A DNA stretch of 64,000 bases from Demequina soli (GCF_000971195.1 NZ_BBLZ01000002.1:124001-188000); one strand, 5' to 3'. Positions 16,433-25,332 are shown, counted from the stretch's first letter. The notes: generated by a model from the sequence alone, not told the origin. Numbers and translations are program-made.

Positions 16433-16531
16433 GTGGGTTCCATCATCAAGAAGCGCCGCAAGCGTATGTCGAAGAAGAAGCACCGCAAGCTGCTTCGCAA
16501 GACGCGCCACCAGCGTCGCAACAAGAAGTAA
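16433..16531 (+). CDS. Small ribosomal subunit protein bS22
   Basis: A 32-residue, extremely basic protein starting at GTG 16433: it opens M/VGSIIKKRRKRMSKKKHRK and ends LLRKTRHQRRNKK. It is nearly identical to the actinobacterial AURKAIP1/COX24-domain proteins that were identified as an extra small-subunit ribosomal protein (bS22) in mycobacterial ribosome structures. GAGG about eight bases upstream can serve as Shine-Dalgarno. Its position next to a BldC-like gene and its own terminator indicate a separate, strongly expressed unit. Confidence 0.93.
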   Translation: MGSIIKKRRKRMSKKKHRKLLRKTRHQRRNKK

Positions 16532-16547
16532 GCGCCTCGCGCTTCGC

Positions 16548-16580
16548 ACGCCCGTTCCACCGCAAGGTGGGGCGGGCGTT
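16548..16580 (+). terminator. Hairpin terminator after bS22
   Basis: ACGCCCGTTCCACC, a GCAA loop and GGTGGGGCGGGCGT form a 14 bp stem including two U-G pairs, followed by TTCTGCGTTCT. This is a good intrinsic-terminator shape 16 bases after the bS22 stop. Confidence 0.75.
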
Positions 16581-16609
16581 CTGCGTTCTCGGTCTGTGTC
16601 CGTGACCGC

Positions 16610-16704
16610 GTTCCACACGCCGTCCGTGATGTGAACGTTCTCCCTCTGCAACTCCGGCAGTGAAGCCCGAGCAGAGGGCGCCCGAGTGCAGATCCGGTGT
16701 GGAG
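16610..16704. repeat. Intergenic repeat family B, copy 2, followed by a (CGGGG)5 tract
   Basis: Bounded by GTTCCACAC (16610-16618) and GTGTGGAG (16697-16704). It shares TGACC-x-CGTTCCACAC, GTGAAGCCCGA, GGGCGCC and TGCAGATCC with copy 1 in the same order and spacing. CGGGG repeats five times at 16711-16735, again a G-quadruplex-capable tract just past the right end. The spacer separates convergent bS22 and the HAD phosphatase gene. Confidence 0.82.
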
Positions 16705-16765
16705 CACGGTCGGGGCGGGGCGGGGCGGGGCGGGGCGCGGCGCGCGGGCGCCGGACGATGCGGCG

Positions 16766-17608
16766 CTACAGCTCGCGCGCGGCCTCGGCGTGGCCGCGCG
16801 GCCTGCGTCCGACGAGCCGGCGGCAGCCGGCCTTGACGCCGCGCGACACCTGGATGGTCATCCATGCCGCGCCGGTGACGGACGCCTTGACGATCCCGCG
16901 GCGGCCGCTCTTGCGTCGCTTGCGGAACTCGCGCACCGGCCAGCCGTGCTGGGAGGCGAGCCGGCGCATCTTCGGGTCAGGGTTGATCGCGCACGGGTGC
17001 CCGACCGCCTCGAGCATCCACGCGTCGTTGACCGAGTCTCCGAACGCGAAGCTCGCGGCGAGGTCGATGCCGCGCTCCTCGGCGAGCGCGTTCACCGCGG
17101 ACGCCTTGTGGGGGCCGTGCAGGAACTCGCCCACGAGGCGGCCCGTGTAGTGGCCGTCGCGGTGCTCGCCGATCGACCCGAGCGCCCCGGTCGCTCCGAT
17201 GCGGCGCGCGATGAGGCGGCCGATCTCGGCGGGGGACGCGGTGACCAGCCACACCTCGTGGCCGGCGGCCAGGTGCTCGTCGACGATCGCCTTGGTGCCG
17301 GGGAAGACGCGGCTCGCGAGGACCTCGTCGTAGACCTCCTCGGCCACGGCGACCATCTCGGCCACCGACCAGCCCTTGATGATCCCGAGCCCGTGCTCGC
17401 GCACGCGGTCCATCTGGTCCTTGGACTCGCCGAACATCACGTAGGTGGCCTGCTCGTAGACCAGCTTCACCAGGTCGCGCCAGTTGAAGTAGTCACGCTG
17501 CCACAGGGCGCGCGCGAAGTGGAAGGAGCTGGCGCCGCGGATCACCGTGTTGTCGACGTCGAAGAACGCTGCGACGCGCTTCTCGGGTCGCTCGGCATCG
17601 GTGGTCAC
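16766..17608 (-). CDS. HAD-IB family hydrolase (SerB-like phosphatase)
   Basis: 280-residue cytoplasmic HAD phosphatase. Motif I is FFDVDNTVIRG (nucleophile Asp17, acid Asp19). Motif II is LVTASPAEIG. Motif III includes the lysine in HKASAVNAL, and motif IV is FGDSVNDAWML. A helical cap lies between motifs I and II. The HAD-IB layout resembles phosphoserine phosphatase-like and phospholipid-phosphatase-like actinobacterial proteins, so the substrate is uncertain. The C-terminal 60 residues are rich in Arg/Lys and probably contact membrane or nucleic acid. Divergent from the glutaredoxin gene. Confidence 0.85.
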   Translation of the reverse strand: MTTDAERPEKRVAAFFDVDNTVIRGASSFHFARALWQRDYFNWRDLVKLVYEQATYVMFGESKDQMDRVREHGLGIIKGWSVAEMVAVAEEVYDEVLASRVFPGTKAIVDEHLAAGHEVWLVTASPAEIGRLIARRIGATGALGSIGEHRDGHYTGRLVGEFLHGPHKASAVNALAEERGIDLAASFAFGDSVNDAWMLEAVGHPCAINPDPKMRRLASQHGWPVREFRKRRKSGRRGIVKASVTGAAWMTIQVSRGVKAGCRRLVGRRPRGHAEAAREL

Positions 17609-17680
17609 CGTGCAACTCTACCGAGGCCCGGTGCGCCCCCGGCGGCTCCCGGCGCATCACGGCGCGCCTATCCTGACCGC

Positions 17681-17917
17681 ATGCCCCCCCGCGTGACCCT
17701 CTACACCCGTGCCGGCTGCCACCTGTGCGTCGATGCCCGCGCGGTGGTCGCGCGCGTGTGCGACGAGGCGGGAGAGACCTGGGCGGACGTCGACATCGAC
17801 GGCGATGCCGACCTCCGCGCGCGCTACGGCGACGACATCCCCGTCGCGACCGTCGACGGCGAGACCGTGGGCTTCTGGCACATCGACCCCCAGAGGCTGC
17901 GCGAAGCACTTTCGTAG
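17681..17917 (+). CDS. Glutaredoxin-like protein (DUF836 type)
   Basis: 78-residue thioredoxin-fold protein with the redox motif AGCHLCVDA (CxxC) near residue 10 after the first strand VTLYTR, the cis-proline loop DIPVATVDGE and a short C-terminal helix. It is probably a cytoplasmic dithiol reductase. ATG at 17681 lies seven bases after a -10-like TATCCT (17669-17674), so the transcript may be leaderless. It leads a run of genes that continues into the cytochrome c maturation operon. Confidence 0.85.
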   Translation: MPPRVTLYTRAGCHLCVDARAVVARVCDEAGETWADVDIDGDADLRARYGDDIPVATVDGETVGFWHIDPQRLREALS

Positions 17918-17936
17918 GCGGGTGACAATAGGACCC

Positions 17937-18554
17937 ATGTCCCGCGTGCACGTCCTTCGCCACGGCCATGTCCACAACCCCGACGGGGTGCTCTACGGAC
18001 GGCTGCCGGAGTTCCGCCTGTCCGACGCGGGCGAGCGCATGGCCCAGGCCGTCGCCGACCACCTCGTCGCCTCCGGCGAGCAGATCGGCCGCGTGGTCGC
18101 GTCCCCGCTCCTGCGGGCGCAGCAGACCGCCGCGCCCATCGCCGCCGCGTACGGCCTCGACGTCGCCACCGACGACCGCGTGATCGAGGCGGGCAACATC
18201 TTCGAGGGCGAGAGGATCCCGCGGCCCGTCGACTTCCTGCGCCCGCGCAACCTCTGGCGCGTGCGCAACCCCCGCACCCCCTCGTGGGGCGAGCCGTACG
18301 TCGAGCAGGCGGCCCGCATGCGCGCCGCCATCGCGGACGCCGCCGCGGCGAGCCCCGACGTGCCCACCGTGATCGTCAGCCACCAGCTGCCCATCTGGGT
18401 CGCGCGTTGCTCCGCCGAGGGACGCTCCTACGTGCACGACCCGCGCTCGCGCGAGTGCGCCCTCGCATCCCTCACCAGCTTCGACGTCGACGGCGACGCC
18501 CTCACCTTCGCCGGCTACTGCGCGCCCGCGGCGCACATCGAGGCCCCCAAGTGA
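17937..18554 (+). CDS. Histidine phosphatase family protein (phosphoglycerate mutase-like)
   Basis: 205 residues with the histidine-phosphatase signature RHG at 8-10 (VHVLRHGHVHNP), LYGRLPEFRLSDAGERMA, the second-arginine region VVASPLLRAQQTAAP, and the second catalytic histidine in VIVSHQLPIWV. Likely a phosphomonoesterase rather than a glycolytic mutase; the substrate is unknown. It begins 19 bases after the glutaredoxin stop. Its TGA overlaps the GTG of the following TlpA gene, linking it to the cytochrome c operon. This position before resA/ccdA is common in actinobacteria. Confidence 0.87.
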   Translation: MSRVHVLRHGHVHNPDGVLYGRLPEFRLSDAGERMAQAVADHLVASGEQIGRVVASPLLRAQQTAAPIAAAYGLDVATDDRVIEAGNIFEGERIPRPVDFLRPRNLWRVRNPRTPSWGEPYVEQAARMRAAIADAAAASPDVPTVIVSHQLPIWVARCSAEGRSYVHDPRSRECALASLTSFDVDGDALTFAGYCAPAAHIEAPK

Positions 18555-19141
18555 GGCCCGCCGCGCGGATCGCGATCCTGGTCGCGGTCATCGTCGCGAT
18601 CGTCATCACCCTCGCCGGCTGCGCGCCCGGCGACGCCCCCGACTCGCCCGGATACGTCTCCGGCGACGGCACCGTCACCATCTTCAAGGACGGCGCCGAG
18701 GTCGCGCTCGCGGGCACCGACTTCGCGGGCGACACGGTCGACATCGCCGACTACCGCGGCAAGGTGGTGCTCATCAACACCTGGTACGCGTCCTGCCCGC
18801 CGTGCCGCGCGGAGGCGCCCAGCATCGTCGAGCTCGACGCCCGCGACGACGTCCAGGTGATCGGCGTCAACGGCAGGGACGATGCGCCGACCGTCGACGC
18901 GTTCGACCGCACCTTCGGCGTGGAGTACCCGAGCATCGACGACTCGCAGGGCGCCGCGACGGCGACCCTGCAGGGCATCGTCGCGATGAACGCGGTCCCC
19001 ACGACCCTCGTCGTCGACACCGAGGGCCGCCTCCACGCGCGCATCATCGGCACCGCCGACCCGTCGACGCTGCGCTCGCTCATCGCCGAGGCCGGCGGCG
19101 CGCCCGAGTCCGTCGAGCCGTCCGCCGGGACCGCCGGGTGA
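18551..19141 (+). CDS. resA: TlpA/ResA-like thiol-disulfide oxidoreductase lipoprotein
   Basis: Extracytoplasmic thioredoxin-fold protein (196 residues) that keeps apocytochrome c heme-binding cysteines reduced. It starts with GTG at 18551, overlapping the previous stop. The signal sequence RIAILVAVIVAIVITLAGC ends in a lipobox cysteine, so it is probably membrane-anchored. The catalytic segment NTWYASCPPCRAEAPSI carries CPPC, and the cis-proline loop is AVPTTLVVD. Reducing equivalents should come from CcdA, encoded next with a 4 bp overlap. Confidence 0.9.
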   Translation: MRPAARIAILVAVIVAIVITLAGCAPGDAPDSPGYVSGDGTVTIFKDGAEVALAGTDFAGDTVDIADYRGKVVLINTWYASCPPCRAEAPSIVELDARDDVQVIGVNGRDDAPTVDAFDRTFGVEYPSIDDSQGAATATLQGIVAMNAVPTTLVVDTEGRLHARIIGTADPSTLRSLIAEAGGAPESVEPSAGTAG

Positions 19142-19902
19142 CGCCCCTCGCCTCCGACGCGTCCTTCGCCGGGATCGCGCTGTCGGGCTCCATGCTCCTG
19201 GCGATCCCCGTCGCGGTCGTCGCGGGCCTCGTGAGCTTCGCCTCCCCGTGCGTGGTACCGCTCGTGCCCGGCTACCTCGGCTACGTGTCGGGCATGGCCG
19301 GCACCGGCGGCACCGGCAAGGCGTCGAAGCCCAAGCTGGTCGCCGGCGCGCTGCTGTTCGTGCTCGGCTTCTCCGCGGTGTTCGTCACCTTCGGCTTCCT
19401 CGCCTCGTCGCTGGGCGCCACGCTCGCGCCGTACCTCACCCTCATCACGCGCCTCCTGGGCGTGGTGATCATCCTGCTCGGCTTCGCGTTCATGGGCGCG
19501 GTGCCGTTCCTCCAGGCGGAGAAGCGCATGCACGTGAGCCCGACCGCGGGCCTCGCGGGCGCGCCCGTGCTCGGCGTCGCGTTCGGCCTGGGGTGGACCC
19601 CGTGCATCGGCCCGACGCTCGCCGCGGTGTTCACGCTCAGCCTGTCGGAGGCGACCCAGGGGCGCGGCATCGCGCTCGCCGTCGCCTACTGCGTGGGCCT
19701 GGGCCTGCCGTTCGTCCTGCTCGCGGCGCTGTTCGAGCGCTCCGGTCGGGTGCTCGGCTGGCTGCGCCGCCACCGTCTCGCGCTCATGCGCGTCGGCGGC
19801 GCGCTGCTCATCGTGCTCGGCGTGCTGCTCGTGACGGGCATGTGGGACCGCCTCACCGCGGAGCTGCAGGGCTGGATCGACGCGTTCTGGGTGGCCGTCT
19901 GA
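19138..19902 (+). CDS. ccdA: Cytochrome c biogenesis protein CcdA
   Basis: Six-helix membrane protein (254 residues) carrying electrons from cytoplasmic thioredoxin to ResA. The two conserved cysteine sites are in FASPCVVPLVPGYLGYVSG (helix 1) and GWTPCIGPTLAAVF (helix 4). The start is GTG at 19138 inside the resA stop; the end shares a base with the resB start. It is the second gene of the system II cytochrome c maturation operon. Confidence 0.93.
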   Translation: MTPLASDASFAGIALSGSMLLAIPVAVVAGLVSFASPCVVPLVPGYLGYVSGMAGTGGTGKASKPKLVAGALLFVLGFSAVFVTFGFLASSLGATLAPYLTLITRLLGVVIILLGFAFMGAVPFLQAEKRMHVSPTAGLAGAPVLGVAFGLGWTPCIGPTLAAVFTLSLSEATQGRGIALAVAYCVGLGLPFVLLAALFERSGRVLGWLRRHRLALMRVGGALLIVLGVLLVTGMWDRLTAELQGWIDAFWVAV

Positions 19903-21512
19903 TGGCGCGCATGAAGCTCGACAACTACGTGGTCCCGGCGGCTCCTCGCCTGGGATTCCGCGGCTGGCTGCGGTGGATCTGGCGCCAGGTCACGTCGATG
20001 CGTGTCGCGCTCATCCTGCTGCTGCTGCTCGCGCTCGCGTCCATCCCCGGCTCGGTCCTGCCGCAGTGGCCGCAGAACGCCGCCAACACCCGCGAGTTCA
20101 TGTCCCGGCACGAGTTCTGGGGCCCCCTGCTCGACCGCCTGGGCTTCCTCGACGTGTTCGGCTCCGCGTGGTTCACCGCGATCTACGTCCTGCTGTTCGC
20201 GTCGCTGGTCGGCTGCATCGCGCCGCGCGCGGTCCACCACTGGCGCGAGCTGCGCCGCCCCGTCGCCGCGACCCCGCGCTCGCTCAAGCGCTACGACGGC
20301 GCCGGGCCCGAGGCCACCGACGTCCCGGTGGACGATGCGGTCGAGGCCGCGCGCACGGCCCTCCGCCCCCGCGCGGGGATCCTCGGCGCGATCACCGGCT
20401 ACCGCGTGCGCGTCGACCGCCGCGACGACGGCTCGGTCGCGCTCGCGGCCGAGACGGGCCACGTCCGCGAGCTGGGCAACCTGGTCTTCCACGCGTCGCT
20501 CGTGCTGCTGCTCCTCGCGGTCGCGTACGGCACTCTCTTCACCTACCGCGGTCAGGCGATCGTGGTCGAGGGACGCTCCTTCACCAACGCGGTGCTCGCC
20601 TACGACACCTACTCGTCGGGCAAGCTCTTCAACCCCGCGAACCTCGACCCGTTCACGCTGCGCCTCGACTCGCTCGACGCGGAGTTCTCCGACACGGGCC
20701 GCCCGCTGCACTTCCAGGCCAACGTCACCTTCACGGATCCCGGCGCCGAGCCCGTGCAGACCGACATCTCCGTCAACCACCCGCTCGACGCCGACGGCGC
20801 CAACGTCTACCTCCAGGGCAACGGCTACGCGCCGGTCATCACCGTCAAGGACGCGGCCGGCGAGGTCGCGTTCTCCGGACCCGTGGTGTTCCTCGCGAAG
20901 GACGCCGTGTACACGTCGACCGGCGTCATCAAGGTGCCCGACGTGAGCACGGGCGAGCAGATGGGCTTCAAGGCAACCCTGTACCCGAGCTTCGCGGAGG
21001 GGCCCTTCGCGGTCGGGTCGGTCAGCCCGAACCCCGACAACCCGGTGATCGAGATGCTCGCCTACACCGGCGACCTCGGGCTCGACGCGGGCGTCCCCCA
21101 GAACGTCTACACGCTCGACGAGACGCACCTCAGCCCCGTGCAGGACGCGGACGGCCAGCCCGTCACGCTGCGCCTCGCGCTGGGCGAGGCCGTCGAGCTG
21201 CCCGACGGGCTCGGCTCCGTGAGCTTCGACGCGCTGCCGCGCTACGGCGCGTTCGACCTCCGCTCCGACCCGTCGCTGCCGTGGCTGCTCACCGCGGCGA
21301 TCCTCACGCTCGCCGGCCTCGCGACGTCGCTGTTCGCGTCGCGCCGCAAGGTCTGGATCGTCGCCCGCGCCGAGGGCGGAACTACAGTGGTCACCGGAGC
21401 CGCCCACGCTCCCGCGCACGATGCGGGGGTCGGCGGCGTTCTCGAGCGCGCGATGGCGGCGGCCGTGGGCCGCGACGTCGTCGAGGACGCAGGGGAGAGG
21501 GAAGAGGAATGA
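19902..21512 (+). CDS. resB: Cytochrome c biogenesis protein ResB
   Basis: 536-residue membrane component of the system II heme-lyase complex, working with CcsB/ResC. Hydrophobic helices lie near the N-terminus (MRVALILLLLLALASIPGSVLPQ and FTAIYVLLFASLVGCIAPRA) and after residue 185 (LVFHASLVLLLLAVAYG). A large extracytoplasmic domain of about 260 residues follows, then the last helix LPWLLTAAILTLAGLATSLF. The ATG at 19902 overlaps the ccdA stop; MKLDN nine bases later is an alternative start. The C-terminal tail is Ala/Val-rich and acidic. Confidence 0.92.
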   Translation: MARMKLDNYVVPAAPRLGFRGWLRWIWRQVTSMRVALILLLLLALASIPGSVLPQWPQNAANTREFMSRHEFWGPLLDRLGFLDVFGSAWFTAIYVLLFASLVGCIAPRAVHHWRELRRPVAATPRSLKRYDGAGPEATDVPVDDAVEAARTALRPRAGILGAITGYRVRVDRRDDGSVALAAETGHVRELGNLVFHASLVLLLLAVAYGTLFTYRGQAIVVEGRSFTNAVLAYDTYSSGKLFNPANLDPFTLRLDSLDAEFSDTGRPLHFQANVTFTDPGAEPVQTDISVNHPLDADGANVYLQGNGYAPVITVKDAAGEVAFSGPVVFLAKDAVYTSTGVIKVPDVSTGEQMGFKATLYPSFAEGPFAVGSVSPNPDNPVIEMLAYTGDLGLDAGVPQNVYTLDETHLSPVQDADGQPVTLRLALGEAVELPDGLGSVSFDALPRYGAFDLRSDPSLPWLLTAAILTLAGLATSLFASRRKVWIVARAEGGTTVVTGAAHAPAHDAGVGGVLERAMAAAVGRDVVEDAGEREEE

Positions 21513-22498
21513 ACGTCACCGACCTGAGCGTGATGGCCCTGGGCGGCGCGACCGTCCTGTACGCGATCGCGATGTTCGCGTACGCGATCCGGCTCGCGCG
21601 CGTCGCCGACGAGAAGGTGGCCGCCAAGGCCGCGCGCGTCGTCGACCGCGACGCCGTGGCGGTCGGCGCGGGCGCCCCCGTCGCCGCGCCTGCCGCGCCC
21701 CTCGCCGCCGAGGTGACCGTCGCATCGTCCACCCCCAAGCGCTCCGCGAAGGCGGCGGGCATCGCCCGCTCGACCACGCTCATGGGCGCGCTGCTGCACG
21801 GCGTGGGGCTGCTCGCGCGCGGCATCGACGCCGGCCACGTGCCGTGGTCGAACATGTACGAGTACACGATCTCGGGCTCGTTCTTCGCGGTCGTCGCGTT
21901 CCTCGTCATCCAGCGCCGCAAGGACATCGCGTTCCTGGGCGCGGGCGTCACCGGCATGGCGACCATCGCGCTGGGGCTCGCGCTGACGGTCCTGTACAAG
22001 GACGTCGACACCCTGCCGCCGGCGCTGCAGAGCTACTGGCTGCTCATCCACGTCTCGATCGCGACCATCGTGACGGGCATCCTCACCGTGTCCTTCATCG
22101 CGACCGTCCTGCAGCTCATGCGCGACTCGCGGGCGCGGGGCACGCGCTGGACCGGCGACCGCGCGCGCTTCCTCGAGGCGGTCCCGACCGCCGCGAAGCT
22201 CGAGGCGCTGTCGTTCCGCATGAACGCGGTCGGCTTCGTGCTGTGGACCTTCACCGTGATGGCCGGCGCGATCTGGGCCGAGCACGCGTGGGGCCGCTAC
22301 TGGGGTTGGGACCCCAAGGAGGTCTGGTCCTTCGTGATCTGGGTCCTCTACGCCGCCTACCTCCACGCCCGCACCACGCAGGGCTGGGCCGGGCGCCGCT
22401 CCGCGTGGCTCGCGATCGCCGGCTACGTCGCGCTGATCATGAACTTCACCGTGGTCAACCTGTTCTTCCAGGGGCTGCACACCTACGCGGGGTCCTGA
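21509..22498 (+). CDS. ccsB: Cytochrome c biogenesis protein CcsB/ResC (heme lyase)
   Basis: Multi-helix membrane protein (329 residues) that binds and exports heme for covalent attachment to cytochrome c together with ResB. The tryptophan-rich WWD signature is WGRYWGWDPKEVWSF at about 267-281. Conserved histidines occur in ALLHGVGLL, LIHVSIAT and YLHARTTQGW. An Ala/Pro-rich linker after the first helix (residues about 45-75) is typical of actinobacteria. It starts at ATG 21509, overlapping the resB stop, and closes the operon. Confidence 0.93.
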   Translation: MNVTDLSVMALGGATVLYAIAMFAYAIRLARVADEKVAAKAARVVDRDAVAVGAGAPVAAPAAPLAAEVTVASSTPKRSAKAAGIARSTTLMGALLHGVGLLARGIDAGHVPWSNMYEYTISGSFFAVVAFLVIQRRKDIAFLGAGVTGMATIALGLALTVLYKDVDTLPPALQSYWLLIHVSIATIVTGILTVSFIATVLQLMRDSRARGTRWTGDRARFLEAVPTAAKLEALSFRMNAVGFVLWTFTVMAGAIWAEHAWGRYWGWDPKEVWSFVIWVLYAAYLHARTTQGWAGRRSAWLAIAGYVALIMNFTVVNLFFQGLHTYAGS

Positions 22499-22502
22499 CC
22501 GG

Positions 22503-23645
22503 ATGAAGATCGCGCTGGTCCTCGACGACTCGATCGACCGGCCCGACGGGGTCCAGCAGTACGTCCTCACCCTCGCGGGCTACCTCACGCGCGCCGGGCA
22601 CGACGTGCACGTGCTGTGCTCCACCGCGTCCCCGCGACCCGACGTCACGGTGCACTCGCTCGCCCGGAACGTCGGCGTGACGTTCAACGGCAACGGCCTG
22701 CGGATCCCGCTGCCGACGTCGCGCCGCGCGATCCGCGCGGTGCTCGCGCGCGAGCGCTACGACGTGATCCACGTCCAGACCCCGCACTCCCCGCTGTTCG
22801 CGGCGCGCGTGGTCGACGAGGCGCGGGCCCTCTTCGGCGACGCCGTGCGCATCGTCGGTACGTTCCACATCCTGCCCGACGGGCGCGTGTCGTCGTGGGG
22901 CACGCATGTCCTCGGGCGCGTGCTGCGGCGCAACCTCCGCCGGTTCGACGCGTTCCTCGCGGTGTCGGCGCCCGCGGCGTCGTTCGCCGCGTCCGCGTTC
23001 GGGATCTCAGCGCGCGTGGTGCCGTGCCCGGTCGACGTGGCCGGCTTCGCGGCGGCGGGATCCGGGGCCGCGGAGGCGCGCTCCGAGGCGGCCGTGCCCG
23101 GGGTGGACCGCCCGCTCGTGGTCGCGTTCCTGGGTCGGCTGGTGGAGCGCAAGGGCGTGCTGGAGCTGGTGCGCGCGCTCGCGGAGCTGCCCGACGAGGT
23201 CCAGGACCTCATCGAGGTGCGCCTCGGGGGCCGCGGGCCGCTGCTGGGCGAGGTCGAGGCCGCCGTCGAGGCGAACGGGCTCGAGCGGGTCGCCCTGCCC
23301 GGCTTCGTCGCCGAGGAGGACAAGGCGGCGTTCTACGCCTCCGCCGACATCGCGGTGTTCCCCGCGACGGGCGGCGAGAGCTTCGGCATCGTGCTGGTCG
23401 AGGCGATGGCCTCGGGCGCGGGCGTGGTGCTCGCGGGGGCCAACCCGGGCTACCTGTCGGTGATCGGGTCCCGGCCCGAGGTCAGCGTGGACGCGCGCGA
23501 CACCGAGGCGTTCGCGGACGCGCTCGAGCGGCTGGTGCTCGACGCGGACCTGCGGGCCGAGCTCCATGCCGCGCAGGCCGCCGGCGTGCTCCGGTTCGAC
23601 GTGGAGACCGTCGGCGCCCAGGTGGTGGAGGCCTACCGGGGCTGA
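22503..23645 (+). CDS. Glycosyltransferase family 4 (PimB-like)
   Basis: 380-residue GT-B glycosyltransferase. The N-terminal acceptor domain begins MKIALVLDDSIDRPDGVQQYV and includes YDVIHVQTPHSPLFAARV. The C-terminal nucleotide-sugar domain has VAFLGRLVERKGVLELVRAL and the GT4 E-x7-E motif in GGESFGIVLVEAMASG (about 294-306). The first domain resembles phosphatidylinositol mannosyltransferases, so a role in glycolipid or cell-envelope glycan synthesis is plausible. The start is four bases after ccsB. Confidence 0.85.
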   Translation: MKIALVLDDSIDRPDGVQQYVLTLAGYLTRAGHDVHVLCSTASPRPDVTVHSLARNVGVTFNGNGLRIPLPTSRRAIRAVLARERYDVIHVQTPHSPLFAARVVDEARALFGDAVRIVGTFHILPDGRVSSWGTHVLGRVLRRNLRRFDAFLAVSAPAASFAASAFGISARVVPCPVDVAGFAAAGSGAAEARSEAAVPGVDRPLVVAFLGRLVERKGVLELVRALAELPDEVQDLIEVRLGGRGPLLGEVEAAVEANGLERVALPGFVAEEDKAAFYASADIAVFPATGGESFGIVLVEAMASGAGVVLAGANPGYLSVIGSRPEVSVDARDTEAFADALERLVLDADLRAELHAAQAAGVLRFDVETVGAQVVEAYRG

Positions 23646-23763
23646 GCGGGCCGCGCCCGCGCTCCCGCGCAAGATTGAGATCCCGCCCACGAAAGCGGGG
23701 TGCTTTCCTCGGGGAGGATCAAAGTTCCCGATCGGGGCTCGCGCGACGTCCCTCCGCCCACAG
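23646..23763. other. Spacer with a possible hairpin after the glycosyltransferase
   Basis: GAAAGC-GGGGT-GCTTTC (about 23690-23706) and the overlapping CCCGC/GCGGG pairing give a small hairpin that may end the upstream transcript. Nothing else is recognised before the arabinofuranosidase operator. Confidence 0.3.
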
Positions 23764-23782
23764 GTGTAACGTTAAACTAACG
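23764..23782 (+). promoter_or_regulatory. Candidate LacI-family operator before the GH51 gene
   Basis: GTGTAACGTTAAAC (23764-23777) is a near-perfect palindrome centred on CG, the usual geometry for LacI regulators. It overlaps CGTTA-AAC-TAACG (23770-23782). TAAACT (23773-23778) could be the -10. The site lies 26 bases before the ATG at 23808. The LacI gene converging on GH51 from the other side is the obvious candidate regulator. Confidence 0.55.
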
Positions 23783-23807
23783 CCACCTCGCAAGGAAGCA
23801 GGGAAGC

Positions 23808-25331
23808 ATGAGCCGCACCGCCCGCGCCGTCATCGACCTCGACGTCACCGGCGACGTCATCAGCCGCCACCTCTACGGGCACTTCGCCGAGCACCTCGGA
23901 CGGTGCATCTACGGGGGCTTCTGGGTGGGCGAGGACTCGGAGCTGCCCCACACCGACGGCATCCGCCAGGACGTGGTCGACGCGCTGCGCGCGCTCGAGG
24001 TGCCCAACCTGCGCTGGCCCGGCGGCTGCTTCGCGGACGAGTACCACTGGCGCGACGGCATCGGCCCGCGCGAGGACCGCCCCACCATGGTGAACACCCA
24101 CTGGGGCGACGTGGTCGAGGACAACAGCTTCGGCACCCACGAGTTCATGCGGCTGTGCGAGCTGCTCGAGGCCGACCCGTACATCGCGGGCAACCTCGGC
24201 AGCGGCACCGTGCGGGAGATGAGCGAGTGGGTCGAGTACCTCACGCGCGACGGCGACAGCCCGATGGCCCGCCTGCGCCGCGAGAACGGCCGCGCCGAGC
24301 CGTGGCGCGTGCCGTTCTGGGGCCTGGGCAACGAGGCGTGGGGCTGCGGCGGGACGATGTCCGCGCGCCACTACGCGGACGAGGCGCGCCGCTACGCGAC
24401 CTACTGCAAGGACCACGGCGACAACCGCCTCTACCGGATCGCCGCGGGCGCCGCCGACGACGACCTGCGCTGGACCCGCGCCCTCATGGAGGCCGTCGCG
24501 TGCCTCGGCTGCGGCGGCAGCGACCGGCCGGTGTTCCAGGCGGTCTCGTTCCACTACTACACGCACTCCGGCGAGGGCATCAACACGGTGTCCGCGACCG
24601 ACTTCACCGACGAGCAGTACCTCCGCACGCTCGCGCACGCGTTCGCGGTCGAGCGCGTGATCGCCGGCCACGTCGCCGTGATGGACGCCTACGACCCGGA
24701 CGGCCGCCTCGGGCTCGTGTGCGACGAGTGGGGCACGTGGTGGAGCGTCGAGCCCGGCACCAACCCCGGCTTCCTGTACCAGCAGAACACGGTGCGCGAC
24801 GCGCTCGTCGCGGGCGTCCACCTCGACGTGTTCCACCGCCACGCGCGCCGCCTCACCATGGCGAACATCGCGCAGACGGTGAACGTCCTCCAGGCGATGG
24901 TCCTCACCGACGACGACGGCGGCCTGGTCCTCACCCCGACCTACCACGTGTTCGAGATGAACAAGGGACACCAGGACGCGACCGCCGTCCCGACCCACCT
25001 GGTCGATGCGCCCGCGCTCGCGGTCGACGACAGCAGCGTGCCCGCGGTGTCGATGTCGGCCTCGGTGCGCGGCGGCACGGCGCTCGTGTCGGTGACGCAC
25101 ACGGCGGCCGATGCGCCGCTCGACCTCGCGATCGACCTGCGCGGGCGCGCGGTGACGGTGCGGCGGGCGCGCGTGCTCACCGCGGACTCGGCCGCGGCGT
25201 TCAACGACGCTCAGGCGCCCGACCGGGTGGCGCCGCGCCCGCTCGACGTCGCCCTCGAGGGGGGCCTCCTGCGGCTCACCCTGCGACCGCACGCGTTCGC
25301 GACGATCGAGCTCGAGCTGCGCGAGGGCTGA
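23808..25331 (+). CDS. Alpha-L-arabinofuranosidase (GH51)
   Basis: 507-residue intracellular-type GH51 enzyme removing arabinofuranosyl groups from arabinoxylo- or arabino-oligosaccharides. The catalytic (beta/alpha)8 domain has YGHFAEHLGRCIYGG near the N-terminus, LRWPGGCFADEYHWRDGIG, the acid/base glutamate in FWGLGNEAWGCGG (Glu176) and the nucleophile in LVCDEWGTWW (Glu307). A C-terminal jelly-roll follows from about 385. There is no signal peptide. AGGAAGCAGGGAAGC precedes the ATG. Convergent with a LacI gene, stops one base apart. Confidence 0.93.
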   Translation: MSRTARAVIDLDVTGDVISRHLYGHFAEHLGRCIYGGFWVGEDSELPHTDGIRQDVVDALRALEVPNLRWPGGCFADEYHWRDGIGPREDRPTMVNTHWGDVVEDNSFGTHEFMRLCELLEADPYIAGNLGSGTVREMSEWVEYLTRDGDSPMARLRRENGRAEPWRVPFWGLGNEAWGCGGTMSARHYADEARRYATYCKDHGDNRLYRIAAGAADDDLRWTRALMEAVACLGCGGSDRPVFQAVSFHYYTHSGEGINTVSATDFTDEQYLRTLAHAFAVERVIAGHVAVMDAYDPDGRLGLVCDEWGTWWSVEPGTNPGFLYQQNTVRDALVAGVHLDVFHRHARRLTMANIAQTVNVLQAMVLTDDDGGLVLTPTYHVFEMNKGHQDATAVPTHLVDAPALAVDDSSVPAVSMSASVRGGTALVSVTHTAADAPLDLAIDLRGRAVTVRRARVLTADSAAAFNDAQAPDRVAPRPLDVALEGGLLRLTLRPHAFATIELELREG

Positions 25332-25332
25332 C

